A stretch of DNA of 64,000 nucleotides from Mycobacterium sp. M26 (GCF_001494595.1 NZ_LN929907.1:1896246-1960245), one strand, 5' to 3'. Counted from the first letter of the stretch, positions 13,075 to 22,149 are shown. The notes: generated by a model from the sequence alone, not told the origin. A program made the numbers and translations.

Positions 13075-14241
13075 ATGGCTGGTTGGAGCGGTGATTCGTC
13101 GTTCGACGTGTTCAAGCTGCCCGAAGAACATGAGGAACTCCGGACGGCGATCCGGGCGCTGGCGGAGAAAGAGATCGCTCCGCATGCCGCCGACGTCGAC
13201 GAGAACTCGCGATTCCCGCAAGAGGCTCTGGAAGCGCTGAACGCCTCGGGCTTCAACGCGGTCCACATCCCCGAGGAGTTCGGCGGTCAGGGTGCCGACT
13301 CGCTGGCGGCGTGCATCGTGATCGAGGAGGTCGCCCGCGTCGACGCCTCGGCATCGCTGATCCCCGCGGTGAACAAGCTCGGCACGATGGGCCTGATCCT
13401 GCGCGGCTCCGATGAGCTGAAGAAGAAGGTGCTGCCCGAGATCGCCGAGGGTGCGATGGCGTCCTACGGCCTGTCCGAGCGCGAGGCCGGCTCGGACGCC
13501 GCCGCCATGCGGACCCGGGCCAAGGCCGACGGTGACGACTGGATTCTCAACGGTGCCAAGGCCTGGATCACCAACGGCGGCAAGTCCACCTGGTACACCG
13601 TGATGGCGGTGACCGACCCGGACAAGGGTGCCAACGGCATCTCGGCCTTCATGGTCCACATCGACGACGAGGGCTTCTCGATCGGCCCCAAGGAGCGCAA
13701 GCTCGGTATCAAGGGCTCGCCGACCACCGAGCTGTACTTCGAGAACTGCCGCATCCCCGGTGACCGGATCATCGGCGAGCCGGGCACCGGTTTCAAGACC
13801 GCGCTGGCCACCCTGGACCACACCCGCCCGACGATCGGTGCGCAGGCCGTCGGTATCGCGCAGGGCGCGCTGGACGCCGCGATCGCTTACACCAAGGACC
13901 GCAAGCAGTTCGGCCGTCCGATCACCGACAACCAGGGCGTGCAGTTCATGCTCGCCGACATGGCGATGAAGGTCGAAGCCGCCCGGTTGATGGTGTACTC
14001 GGCCGCGGCGCGCGCCGAGCGCGGTGAGGGCAACCTCGGGTTCATCTCGGCGGCTTCGAAGTGCTTCGCCTCCGATGTGGCGATGGAGGTCACCACCGAC
14101 GCCGTGCAGCTGTTCGGTGGCGCGGGCTACACCATCGACTTCCCCGTCGAGCGGATGATGCGCGACGCCAAGATCACCCAGATCTATGAGGGCACCAACC
14201 AGATTCAGCGGGTCGTGATGTCCCGCGCGCTGCTGCGCTGA
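13075..14241 (+). CDS. fadE25: Acyl-CoA dehydrogenase
   Basis: This 388-residue FAD enzyme has the full three-domain acyl-CoA dehydrogenase layout: N-terminal helical domain, YGLSEREAGSDAAAMRT FAD/substrate loop, WITNGG, the RKQFGRPI helix, and the C-terminal IYEGTNQIQR, in which the glutamate (about Glu372) is the catalytic base of short/medium-chain enzymes. It introduces the alpha-beta double bond in acyl-CoA breakdown. The start ATG 13075 is fixed by AAGGAGG (13063-13069) 5-6 nt upstream. Length equals M. tuberculosis FadE25. It ends 1 nt from the convergent birA. Confidence 0.95.
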   Translation: MAGWSGDSSFDVFKLPEEHEELRTAIRALAEKEIAPHAADVDENSRFPQEALEALNASGFNAVHIPEEFGGQGADSLAACIVIEEVARVDASASLIPAVNKLGTMGLILRGSDELKKKVLPEIAEGAMASYGLSEREAGSDAAAMRTRAKADGDDWILNGAKAWITNGGKSTWYTVMAVTDPDKGANGISAFMVHIDDEGFSIGPKERKLGIKGSPTTELYFENCRIPGDRIIGEPGTGFKTALATLDHTRPTIGAQAVGIAQGALDAAIAYTKDRKQFGRPITDNQGVQFMLADMAMKVEAARLMVYSAAARAERGEGNLGFISAASKCFASDVAMEVTTDAVQLFGGAGYTIDFPVERMMRDAKITQIYEGTNQIQRVVMSRALLR

Positions 14242-14242
14242 C

Positions 14243-15046
14243 TCAGTCGGCCGGGCGCAGGTGGGTAATGTCGCCCGCAGAGACCGTCACGACCTCGGTG
14301 TCGGTGTCGATCAGCAGACGCCCGAGTTCGTCGATGTCTGTTGCGGTGCCGATGATGTCGTGGTCGCCCGGCAGGATGGCCCGGACCCGGCTGCCCAGCG
14401 TGCTGCTGGCGCGCCGGTAGTCCTCGATCAGGGTCGCGTCCGGGCCCTGGGCCTGCTGCCAGTGCCGGATTCGGCGGGCGAGTTCACCCACGATCGTCTG
14501 GGCCAGGTGGTCGCGGTCGAGCATGGTGGCGCCGAGCATCTGCAGTGAGGTGGCCCGCGGGTCAGGGGCCTCGTCGGCCGTCAGGGTGACGTTGAGACCG
14601 AGGCCGACGACGATCACCGGATCCGGGGCGGCCACCTCGGCGAGGATGCCGGCCAGCTTGCCGGTGCCGACCAGCACGTCGTTGGGCCATTTCACCCCGG
14701 CCGCAATGCCGGTGGCCTGCCGCACCGCGTCAACCAGAGCCACCCCGGTGAGCAGCGGTAGCCACCCCCACGCCGACGGCGGCACGCCCGCGGCGTCGAC
14801 GCCCATCGACAGGGCGATCTGCGAGCGGGGCGGCGCCGACCAGCTGCGGCCGTTGCGGCCGCGCCCGGCGCTCTGGTGTTCGGCGAGCAGCACGGTGCCG
14901 GTGATGTCCTGCCCGGCGGCGTGGCGGGCCAGCAGGTCGGCGTTGGTGGAGCCGGTCTCCTCGACGACGTCGAGCTGGCGCACGGGGCCGTCGGGTCCGA
15001 TCAGGTTGGCCCGTAAGGCGGCCGGATCAAGTGGTGGGCGTTGCAT
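14243..15046 (-). CDS. birA: Biotin--[acetyl-CoA carboxylase] ligase
   Basis: This 267-residue protein has the biotin-ligase core: STNADLL near 33-39, the biotinyl-AMP loop GRGRNGRSW (61-69), KWPNDVLV, GKLAGILAE and GLGLNV, then a small C-terminal SH3-like domain. No N-terminal helix-turn-helix is present, so it is a ligase without the repressor function of E. coli BirA. It would biotinylate Lys561 of AccA3. In M. tuberculosis birA lies next to accD5; here it is about 4.2 kb away, downstream of a CDF-like gene whose end overlaps its start by 20 nt. Confidence 0.94.
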   Translation of the reverse strand: MQRPPLDPAALRANLIGPDGPVRQLDVVEETGSTNADLLARHAAGQDITGTVLLAEHQSAGRGRNGRSWSAPPRSQIALSMGVDAAGVPPSAWGWLPLLTGVALVDAVRQATGIAAGVKWPNDVLVGTGKLAGILAEVAAPDPVIVVGLGLNVTLTADEAPDPRATSLQMLGATMLDRDHLAQTIVGELARRIRHWQQAQGPDATLIEDYRRASSTLGSRVRAILPGDHDIIGTATDIDELGRLLIDTDTEVVTVSAGDITHLRPAD

Positions 15047-16010
15047 GGATGGGGAACTTACTGAAGACCATGGTGAGCCGGAGCGGCCCGATCCGGTTCT
15101 TGAGCTCTTCGTAGGTGTGCGCGCGCAGGTCGTCCTGCTCCTCGACCGACATCGTGCCGGTGTAGGACACCCGCAAGTCGACTTCCGTCGCCTTGCCCCG
15201 GCTGATCGCGAGCGCGTCGACCAGCGTCAGGTCGTGGGCCAGTTCATGGCCGTGCTCCTCGGAGACGGCGGCGATCGCGGCGCGCACCGTGGCATCCAGA
15301 TCGGGGTCGGCTCGGCGCCCGGAGAGGCGACCGAACTCCAGTCGGATCTGCCGGATGGGGTCGCCCACCAGCAGCGCGCAGAGGATCAGCACGATGATGC
15401 TGTCGGCAATGTCCTTGATGTTGAACGATTCTGAGGTGATGACGGTGCCCTCGGGCAGGACGGCGACGAGGACCAGCGAGGCGCAGATACCCCCACTGAT
15501 GAAGGCCTCCATCTTCGCGGCGGTGGCCTCCACTTTCAGCAGGGCGGACGCGCCGCCGACCGAGCGGTTGTTGCGCTCGTGGTTCCACTTGAGCGCGAAG
15601 CAGATCAGCACGCACACCGCGGTGTAGACGGCGGCCACCCCGAACTCGGGCTCCGAGCCCTTGCGGGTGATCAGGTAGTCGATCACCTTGATCGAATTGG
15701 ACACCACCCCGACGATGACGACGCCCATGATCATCAGCGAACGGAACAGCGCGTAGAGGTTTTCCAGCGCGAGACGACCGTAGGGGCTGTCGACGTCGGG
15801 TGGCCGGGATGCGGTGACGGCCAGCCGGGCGGCGATGAACGCGGCCCCCGCGTTGATCAGCGAGATGACACCGTCGAGCTGGGTGGCCGACACCCGGGTG
15901 ATGGCGTACACGGCGAAGCCGAGGACCGCGAGGAACAGCATCGTGACCATGTAGGTGTAGAGGCTGCGTCGTTCAGCCTGCAGGACGGCGGTTTCCGACC
16001 CGGTCGTCAT
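15027..16010 (-). CDS. Cation-diffusion-facilitator-like membrane protein with altered metal motifs
   Basis: This 327-residue protein has about six membrane helices arranged like CDF transporters, a YGRLALENLYALF segment where CDF proteins have their post-helix HxYGxGKxE region, and a soluble C-terminal domain of the CDF type (VRAAIAAV, LTLVDALAI, VDLRVSYTG). The usual (H/D)xxxD metal pair of helix 2 is reduced to Asp46 with Ser50, and no matching pair is clear in helix 5. It may have lost or changed its metal specificity. Its ATG overlaps the stop of the preceding TIGR03089-family gene (ATGA), and its end overlaps birA by 20 nt, so it belongs to the lcp1-to-birA operon. Confidence 0.75.
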   Translation of the reverse strand: MTTGSETAVLQAERRSLYTYMVTMLFLAVLGFAVYAITRVSATQLDGVISLINAGAAFIAARLAVTASRPPDVDSPYGRLALENLYALFRSLMIMGVVIVGVVSNSIKVIDYLITRKGSEPEFGVAAVYTAVCVLICFALKWNHERNNRSVGGASALLKVEATAAKMEAFISGGICASLVLVAVLPEGTVITSESFNIKDIADSIIVLILCALLVGDPIRQIRLEFGRLSGRRADPDLDATVRAAIAAVSEEHGHELAHDLTLVDALAISRGKATEVDLRVSYTGTMSVEEQDDLRAHTYEELKNRIGPLRLTMVFSKFPIHATPTT

Positions 16011-16711
16011 CGGTCGCGGGTCACCTTCTCGGTCTGCCGGCGCCGATCCAGCGCGGCGGGATCGGGGTTGGCCACCTGAACCAGCGAGGCTCCGGCGACG
16101 AACACGGCCAGCAGGTTGTCGACGATCTCCTGCGGTGTCGACCAGGGCAGTGACGACATCACCCGATCGCCGGCGCTCAGGCCGGCCGCGGCTGCGGAAT
16201 CCTGTGCTGCTCGCAGGATGTCGGCGACCAAGCGGCCGTCGAGGGCTGGGCCCGGGCTGGTTTCGCCCGCCACCTGATCGCCGTGTACCCGCACCGCGGT
16301 CGCGTAGTCGGTGACCCCGATCGGCAGATCGGGGACCGGCTTGCCGAACGGATCCAGCGACAGCACGGCAACCTCGCCGCCGGCCACCGCCTCATCGGCC
16401 TCGTCCAACCGATCCAGCGTGCACAGCGCCACATCCGCCGAACCAGAAAGCACCACCTCGGCGCCGATCCACCACACCCCGAGCAGTACCGCGGCGGTCT
16501 GCCAGTGCGCGGGCAGCAGCACCGCCACCCGGGAGCCCGCACTCGCACCGAGTTCGTCGCGTAATAGGTTGGCGGTCTTGGCCGCCCAGTTCGCCAGCGT
16601 CACCGTCGACAACTCGATGCGCTCACCGGTGGCGTCGTCGTAGTAGGTGACGCGCGGACCCATCGGATCGGCGCGCAGCAGCGGATCCAGAACGGCGTCA
16701 GCGAGATTCAT
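16007..16711 (-). CDS. TIGR03089-family protein (truncated AMP-binding-like fold)
   Basis: This 234-residue protein (Rv3268 position) looks like the first part of an adenylate-forming enzyme: it starts like an acyl-CoA synthetase (TYYDDATGERIELS, NLLRDELGA, VAVLLPAHWQTAAVLLGVWWIGA) and later has AAGLSAGDRVMSSLPW, but lacks the AMP-binding P-loop and C-terminal lid. It is conserved in mycobacteria, function unknown. I chose ATG 16711 because it overlaps the lcp1 stop as TGATG; a GTG at 16723 is also possible. Its stop overlaps the next gene as ATGA. Confidence 0.8.
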   Translation of the reverse strand: MNLADAVLDPLLRADPMGPRVTYYDDATGERIELSTVTLANWAAKTANLLRDELGASAGSRVAVLLPAHWQTAAVLLGVWWIGAEVVLSGSADVALCTLDRLDEADEAVAGGEVAVLSLDPFGKPVPDLPIGVTDYATAVRVHGDQVAGETSPGPALDGRLVADILRAAQDSAAAAGLSAGDRVMSSLPWSTPQEIVDNLLAVFVAGASLVQVANPDPAALDRRRQTEKVTRDR

Positions 16712-18210
16712 CAGTTGACGCACTTGGGGTCGTCGGACCCCGCGGTGATGATCGGCGACGGCGGCGGAGGGGTCCCGTCACCGGCCTGCCCGGCAGCCTG
16801 GTCCACCGTCGCGGCCGTCGGCAGCGTCCCGTCCAGGCCGGAGCCGGGTCCGGTGTAGTCCGACGCGAGGATCACGCGAACCGTGCCCGCGGGGATCGAC
16901 CCGTCTGCCGCGACCGGCAGACCGCCGAGTTCCTTGGCGACGGCCTGGGCACCCAGATCGTCTTCCTTGGCGGCCTGGACCTGGCTCTTGATCACGTGGT
17001 CTTTTTCGTTGTTGCCGACGTTGCCCTCGGCGAAACCCTTGGTGGTCAACACTTCTGAGACCGCTGCGGCCAGGCCGTTGATATCGGTGTCGTTGATCAC
17101 CTCGACGGTGGTCTGGTCGGGCGAGTAGGCGATCTTCTCGGTCTTGCCTTCGTCCTGGTCGTGCAGCAGGCCGGCCACCCACTGCTGCACCTGCGACGGA
17201 TCGACCCGGACCACGGACTGCATCCCGTCGTCACTCCAGCCGGCTTCATCGAGCACCGGGATGGTGGCGAACGCGACGTTGCCGCCGGCCAGGTTCTGCA
17301 GCTGCTTGATGAAGTCCATGATGTCCCAGCCCGAGGAGATCACCACGGACCGCTGGATCGCGTCCTGCAGCTGATTCAGCGTCGACGGGCTGGTCAGCGT
17401 CTTGCTCGAAATGACTTGGTGGGCAAGAGAAGCCATCACCACCTGCTGGCGCACCACCCGGTCCAGATCGCCGCGGGGCAGGTCATGGCGCTGGCGCACG
17501 AAGCTCAGAGCCTGCGCACCGTTCAGCTTCTGCCAGCCGGCCGGGAAGTCGGCACCCGAAAGCGGTTCGTAGACAGCGTCTTTGAGGCAGACGTCGACAC
17601 CGCCGAGGGCGTCAGTGATCAGGGCGAAGCCCAGCAGGCCGATCTCGGCGTAGTGGTCCACGGTGACGCCGGTCAGGTCGGCGACGGTCTTGATGAGTGC
17701 TTCGCGGCCCGCCTCGACGGCCTTGGGCTCGGCCTCGGCGGGATCCATGCCCTGCTGCTCGACGAGCTCCTTCATCTTCTCGAGCTTGACCTGCCCGTAG
17801 ACACCGTTGATCTTCGTCTTGTCCAGGCCCGGCGCCTTGACGTAGGAGTCGCGGGGGATCGAGATCGCGGTCGCCGACTTCCCGTTGTTCGGGATGCGCA
17901 CCAGGATGATCGTGTCGGTGTTGGTCGACACGTCGTCGCCGGCATGCAGGGTGGCCAACTCGTCCTCGGACAGCGGGTTGCCGTGGGCGTCGGTACGGCT
18001 GTCCATCCCGACCAGGAGGATGTCGATCGCGCCGTCGTCCTCACCGCCGCCGCCGAGCGCTGCCGTGCTCAGGTGGAAGATGCCGTCCTCGAACGACCGG
18101 ATCTTCCCCCAGGCGACACCGGTGCCGACCATCACCATCACCGCGATCAACGCGAGCACGGTGCGAGCCACCCGCCGGGCGCCCGTCACTGCATCGGTGT
18201 CAGCAGGCAT
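16711..18210 (-). CDS. lcp1: LytR-CpsA-Psr ligase, arabinogalactan attachment
   Basis: This 499-residue protein (Rv3267 position) has a short cytoplasmic tail, one membrane helix (about 13-33), an LCP catalytic domain (about 60-310) with DILLVGMDSR, SIPRDSYV, the KINGVY motif, and FVRQRHDLPRGDLDRVVRQQ with its conserved arginines, then a LytR_C domain (about 385-470, VEVINDT). Lcp1 joins arabinogalactan to peptidoglycan at the cell surface in mycobacteria. The setting fits: rmlD and wbbL, which make the rhamnose linker of arabinogalactan, are divergently encoded 67 nt away. The C-terminus is proline-rich. Confidence 0.94.
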   Translation of the reverse strand: MPADTDAVTGARRVARTVLALIAVMVMVGTGVAWGKIRSFEDGIFHLSTAALGGGGEDDGAIDILLVGMDSRTDAHGNPLSEDELATLHAGDDVSTNTDTIILVRIPNNGKSATAISIPRDSYVKAPGLDKTKINGVYGQVKLEKMKELVEQQGMDPAEAEPKAVEAGREALIKTVADLTGVTVDHYAEIGLLGFALITDALGGVDVCLKDAVYEPLSGADFPAGWQKLNGAQALSFVRQRHDLPRGDLDRVVRQQVVMASLAHQVISSKTLTSPSTLNQLQDAIQRSVVISSGWDIMDFIKQLQNLAGGNVAFATIPVLDEAGWSDDGMQSVVRVDPSQVQQWVAGLLHDQDEGKTEKIAYSPDQTTVEVINDTDINGLAAAVSEVLTTKGFAEGNVGNNEKDHVIKSQVQAAKEDDLGAQAVAKELGGLPVAADGSIPAGTVRVILASDYTGPGSGLDGTLPTAATVDQAAGQAGDGTPPPPSPIITAGSDDPKCVN

Positions 18211-18277
18211 CAGCCCAGGCTACTGGCGAGAAGGGCGCATACCCGGTAGCCGAAACCGGCGTGCCAGACTCGAAGTC

Positions 18278-19135
18278 ATGGCTGAGCGGATCGTCATCAC
18301 CGGTGCCGGAGGCCAGGTTGGGGCATTTCTCGCAGGTGAGGCCGCCCGCCGGGGCTATCAGGTCAGCGCCTTGACCCATGACGACTGGGACATCACCGAT
18401 CCGCTTGCCGCGGAGCGTTTCGTCGCGCGTGACGACCTGGTGGTCAATTGTGCGGCCGTCGCCAACGTCGACGCCGCCGAGGCCGACCCGGAACGGGCCC
18501 ACGCCGTCAACGTCACCGGCCCGGAGAACATCGCGCACGCCTGCGCCCGGGTGGGCGGCCGCCTGGTGCACGTCTCCACCGACTACGTTTTTGGTGGTGA
18601 GAAACGTCACCCCTACGACGTCGGCGACGCGACGAACCCGCTGAGCGTCTACGGCCGCACCAAGCTCGCCGGCGAACTGGCGGTGCTGGCCGCCCAGCCC
18701 GACGCCGTCGTCGTCCGAACCTCCTGGGTCTACACCGGCGGCAGCGGGGACGACGTCGTCGCGGTGCTGCGCCGGCGGGCCGCGGCCGGGGACACCGTCG
18801 AGGTGGCCGATGACCAGATCGGCTCGCCGACCTACGTCAAAGACCTGGTCGGTGCCCTGATCGAAGCGGGTGACGGCCGTATCCGGGAGCCGATCCTGCA
18901 CGCCGCCAACCTCGGCGCGGTGAGCCGCTACGAGCAGGCCCGGGCCGTGTTCGAGGAACTCGGCGCCGACCCCGAGCGGGTCCGTCCGGTCAGTTCCGCG
19001 GCCTCCCCGCGGCGGGCTCGTCGGCCGGCGTACTCCGCGCTGTCCATGGCGACATCGGTACAGGCCGGCCTCACGCCGCTGCGGCCGTGGCGGGATGCCC
19101 TCGCCGAGGCGCTTGCGGAGGCGAGCGCGCACTGA
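18278..19135 (+). CDS. rmlD: dTDP-4-dehydrorhamnose reductase
   Basis: This 285-residue SDR enzyme has the GAGGQVG nucleotide-binding loop near residue 8, NCAAVANVDAAE, STDYVFGG with the catalytic serine/threonine region, and the YGRTKLAGE motif holding the Y-x-x-x-K catalytic pair. It makes dTDP-L-rhamnose, donor for the rhamnose residue linking arabinogalactan to peptidoglycan. I chose ATG 18278, which begins directly before the Rossmann strand. CAGACT lies 7 nt upstream and no ribosome binding site is seen, so the mRNA may be leaderless. wbbL follows 16 nt downstream. Confidence 0.95.
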   Translation: MAERIVITGAGGQVGAFLAGEAARRGYQVSALTHDDWDITDPLAAERFVARDDLVVNCAAVANVDAAEADPERAHAVNVTGPENIAHACARVGGRLVHVSTDYVFGGEKRHPYDVGDATNPLSVYGRTKLAGELAVLAAQPDAVVVRTSWVYTGGSGDDVVAVLRRRAAAGDTVEVADDQIGSPTYVKDLVGALIEAGDGRIREPILHAANLGAVSRYEQARAVFEELGADPERVRPVSSAASPRRARRPAYSALSMATSVQAGLTPLRPWRDALAEALAEASAH

Positions 19136-19151
19136 CCGCTAACCTCTAGCC

Positions 19152-20039
19152 GTGACCTCCGCCCGCTCCCTCACCGTCGTGACGGTGACGTACTCGCCGG
19201 GGTCACATCTGGACCGCTTCCTGTCGTCGCTGACCGTGGCCACCGACCGGCCGGTGACTGTGGTGCTGGCCGACAACGGGTCGGTGGACGGCACCCCCGA
19301 GGAAGCCGTCGAGCGGTATCCGGGGACCACGCTGCTGCGCACCGGCGGCAACCTGGGCTACGGCAGTGCGGTCAACCGGGCCGTCGCCACCGTGCCGGTC
19401 GACGACGAGTTCGTGATCGTCGCCAACCCCGACGTGGTGTGGGGACCGGGCAGTATCGACGCCCTGCTGGAGGCCGCGGAGCGCTGGCCGCGCGCCGGAA
19501 CGCTGGGCCCGCTGATCCGCGACCCGGACGGCTCGGTGTACCCGTCGGCGCGGCACCTGCCCAGCCTGATCCGTGGCGGCATGCACGCGGTGGTCGGGTT
19601 CGCCTGGAAGAACAACCCGTGGACCAAGGCCTACCGCCAGGAGCATCTGGAGCCCAGTGAGCGGCCGGTGGGCTGGCTGTCGGGGTCCTGCCTGCTGATC
19701 CGCCGGGCGGCATTCGAGCAGGTCGGCGGCTTCGACGAGCGTTACTTCATGTACATGGAGGACGTCGACCTCGGTGACCGGATCGGCCGGGCCGGCTGGC
19801 TCAACGTCTACGTCCCCACCGCGGAGATCCTGCACGACAAGGGCCACTCCACCGGGCGTGATCCGGCCCGCAACCTGCGGGCCCACCACGACAGCACCTA
19901 CATTTATCTCTCCGACCGCCATTTCGGATGGTGGCGGGCACCGCTGCGGTGGACGATGAAGGGCGCGCTGAAGGTGCGCTCCCGGGCGGCGGTACGCAAG
20001 TCGAAACGGGAACGGGGGAGAGGGGTGAACACTCGATGA
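19152..20039 (+). CDS. wbbL: Rhamnosyltransferase (linker unit of arabinogalactan)
   Basis: This 295-residue GT2 enzyme has VVTVTYSPG at the start, LADNGSVDGTPEEA, NLGYGSAVNRA, the acidic NPDVVW metal motif, WLSGSCLLIRRAAFEQVGGFDERYFMY (in parts) and MEDVDLGDRIGRAGW, the classical layout of rhamnosyltransferases. It adds rhamnose to decaprenyl-PP-GlcNAc. The GTG start at 19152 is exactly 6 nt after TAACCT (19140-19145) without a ribosome binding site, as in leaderless genes. Its stop overlaps the next gene (ATGA). Confidence 0.95.
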   Translation: MTSARSLTVVTVTYSPGSHLDRFLSSLTVATDRPVTVVLADNGSVDGTPEEAVERYPGTTLLRTGGNLGYGSAVNRAVATVPVDDEFVIVANPDVVWGPGSIDALLEAAERWPRAGTLGPLIRDPDGSVYPSARHLPSLIRGGMHAVVGFAWKNNPWTKAYRQEHLEPSERPVGWLSGSCLLIRRAAFEQVGGFDERYFMYMEDVDLGDRIGRAGWLNVYVPTAEILHDKGHSTGRDPARNLRAHHDSTYIYLSDRHFGWWRAPLRWTMKGALKVRSRAAVRKSKRERGRGVNTR

Positions 20040-21121
20040 GTGATGTGAACCCGGGCGCGGTAGACGCGGTCGTCCTCGTCGGCGGCAAGGGCACCCGGCT
20101 TCGGCCGCTGACCCTGTCGGCCGCCAAGCCGATGCTGCCCACCGCCGGGCTGCCGTTCCTGACCCATCTGCTGTCGCGGATCGCCGAGGCCGGGATCGAA
20201 CACGTCATCCTCGGTACCTCGTACAAGGCGGCGACCTTCGAGAACGAGTTCGGCGACGGCTCCAAGCTGGGCCTGCAGATCGAATACGTCACCGAGGAAC
20301 ACCCGCTGGGTACCGGCGGCGGCATCGCCAACGTGGTGCCCAAGCTGCGCAACGAGACGGTGATGGTGTTCAACGGCGACGTGCTCTCCGGTATGGACCT
20401 GCGCGACATGCTGACCGCACACCACTCGCGGGAAGCCGATCTCACCCTGCACCTGGTCCGGGTCAGCGACCCGCGGGCGTTCGGCTGTGTGCCCACCGAT
20501 TCCGAGGGCCGGGTGCTGGCGTTCCTGGAGAAGACCGAGGATCCGCCGACCGACCAGATCAATGCCGGTACCTACATCTTCAAACGCGAGATCATCGACC
20601 GCATCCCGCGCGGACGCGAAGTGTCGGTGGAGCGCGAGGTGTTCCCGGCGCTGCTGACCGACGGTGTGAAGGTGTGCGGGTACGTCGACTCCAGCTACTG
20701 GCGCGATATGGGTACGCCGGAGGATTTCGTGCGCGGCTCGGCGGACCTGGTTCGCGGGTTGGCGCCGTCGCCTGCTTTGGGCGGGCGGCGCGGTGAGAGC
20801 CTGGTGCACGACGGCGCCTCCGTGGCGCCCGGCGCGGTGCTGGTCGGCGGCACGGTAGTGGGCCGCGGCGCGGAGATCGGGCCGGGCGCACGACTGGACG
20901 GCGCGGTGATCTTCGACGGCGCCAAGATCGAGGCCGGGTCGGTGGTGGAACGCTCCATCATCGGGTTCGGTGCGCGGATCGGGCCGCGGGCGCTCGTGCG
21001 CGACGGCATCATCGGCGACGGCGCCGACATCGGAGCGCGCTGCGAACTGCTGCGCGGGGCGCGGGTGTGGCCCGGCGTGCTGATCCCGGACTGCGGCATC
21101 CGCTACTCATCGGACATCTAG
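20036..21121 (+). CDS. manC: Mannose-1-phosphate guanylyltransferase-like sugar nucleotidyltransferase
   Basis: This 361-residue protein (Rv3264c position, there called manB or manC) has the N-terminal nucleotidyltransferase domain with VLVGGKGTRLRPLT, KPMLPTAGLPFL, GTSYKA, FNGDVLSGMD and INAGTYIFKREI, and from about residue 250 a left-handed beta-helix built of hexapeptide repeats (GAVLVGGTVVGRGAEIG and similar). It makes GDP-mannose, the donor for phosphatidylinositol mannosides, lipomannan and protein mannosylation. ATG 20036 overlaps the wbbL stop. A 55-bp hairpin element begins 8 nt after the stop codon. Another nucleotide sugar as product cannot be excluded. Confidence 0.88.
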   Translation: MSDVNPGAVDAVVLVGGKGTRLRPLTLSAAKPMLPTAGLPFLTHLLSRIAEAGIEHVILGTSYKAATFENEFGDGSKLGLQIEYVTEEHPLGTGGGIANVVPKLRNETVMVFNGDVLSGMDLRDMLTAHHSREADLTLHLVRVSDPRAFGCVPTDSEGRVLAFLEKTEDPPTDQINAGTYIFKREIIDRIPRGREVSVEREVFPALLTDGVKVCGYVDSSYWRDMGTPEDFVRGSADLVRGLAPSPALGGRRGESLVHDGASVAPGAVLVGGTVVGRGAEIGPGARLDGAVIFDGAKIEAGSVVERSIIGFGARIGPRALVRDGIIGDGADIGARCELLRGARVWPGVLIPDCGIRYSSDI

Positions 21122-21128
21122 CTCGTTC

Positions 21129-21183
21129 GAGCGGCCACTTACGTCACGCTTTCTGGCCGATTCCGTGGCATAAGTGGCCACTC
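21129..21183. repeat. 55-bp hairpin element, left copy
   Basis: The arms are GAGCGGCCACTTACGTCACG (21129-21148) and its near complement (21164-21183), separated by a 15-nt loop. Each arm end contains the self-palindromic AGTGGCCACT (left arm with one change). A second copy with the same arm and loop sizes lies at 22105-22159. This copy stands directly after the manC stop and could also act as a terminator. Confidence 0.85.
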
Positions 21184-21240
21184 GTGGCGGGCTGTGGATG
21201 GTGGACACGTCATCGGGCACTCACGTGACAGGGTGCCGTC

Positions 21241-22149
21241 GTGGCAGAACTCGACGGCCCGTTTCGGGGATCGGCGGCGCTGGCTGCCGGGCTGCTCAAC
21301 CGACGCTCGCTGGCTCGTGACTACCGGGCGATCCATCGCGATGTGTACCTACCCCGCGACTGCGTGGTGACACCTGCGGTCAAGGCGCGGGCCGCGTTCA
21401 TGTGGTCGGGAGGTACAGCGACGGTGGCCGGGCTCTCGGCGGCTGCGTTGCTCGGAAGTCGCTGGATCGACGATCACCACCCAGCCGAGCTCATTCGCCG
21501 CAACGGCAAGCCGGTGGCAGGCATCGTCATCCATCGTGACGAGCTTCGGGGCGATGAGGTTCTGCGCGTGGGGGACGTCGCGGTGACCACGCCCGCGCGC
21601 ACAGCGTTCGACCTTGGTCGTCGGCGGGGCATCGACACCGCGGTGTTCCGCCTCGATGCGTTGTGCAACGCCACCGGTCTGCGGCGGGCAGCCATCGACG
21701 AGGTCGTTGCCTGTCATCCTGGTGCTCGGGGCCTCACCCAGCTTCGGCAAGTTCTCGGTCTGGTGGACGGCGGAGCGGAGTCACCACAAGAGACCCGGAC
21801 CAGGCTGCTGCTGATTCGTTCCGGGCTGCCGGAACCGACGACGCAGATCAAAATCTTTGACGAGTGCGGTCACTTCATCGCGCGGGTCGATATGGGCTGG
21901 GAACAGTGGAAGGTTGCGGTGGAGTTCGACGGCGCCCAGCACTGGACCGACCCGGCGCAGCGGGCGCGCGACATCAATCGCCTGGCTGAGTTGGAGTCGT
22001 GTGGGTGGCGCGTCATCCGGGTGAGCAACGACCTCTTGCGCAACGCCCCCGGAGTGATCGTCGACCGCGTCGTGGCTGCGCTGATCGCGGCGGGCTGCCC
22101 GATCGAGTGGCCACTTACGCCACGGTTTTCGCGCAAACTCGTGTCATAA
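21241..22149 (+). CDS. DUF559 / AbiEi-like protein with C-terminal PD-(D/E)XK nuclease fold
   Basis: This 302-residue protein has an N-terminal region like AbiEi-type antitoxins (YRAIHRDVYLP, GGTATVAGLSAAALLG, VGDVAVTTPARTAFDLGRR) and a C-terminal DUF559/Vsr-like domain from about residue 180. The latter shows S-P-Q-E-T-R, then RVDMGW, VAVEFDGAQHW, RDINRLAELESCGWRVIRVS: the acidic D and E-x-D residues expected of a PD-(D/E)XK nuclease. Such genes are numerous in mycobacteria and their role is unknown; defence or toxin control is inferred from the family names only. It replaces the DNA methylase gene (Rv3263) found here in M. tuberculosis. The start is GTG 21241. Its last 15 codons and stop lie inside the right hairpin element. 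Confidence 0.8.
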   Translation: MAELDGPFRGSAALAAGLLNRRSLARDYRAIHRDVYLPRDCVVTPAVKARAAFMWSGGTATVAGLSAAALLGSRWIDDHHPAELIRRNGKPVAGIVIHRDELRGDEVLRVGDVAVTTPARTAFDLGRRRGIDTAVFRLDALCNATGLRRAAIDEVVACHPGARGLTQLRQVLGLVDGGAESPQETRTRLLLIRSGLPEPTTQIKIFDECGHFIARVDMGWEQWKVAVEFDGAQHWTDPAQRARDINRLAELESCGWRVIRVSNDLLRNAPGVIVDRVVAALIAAGCPIEWPLTPRFSRKLVS

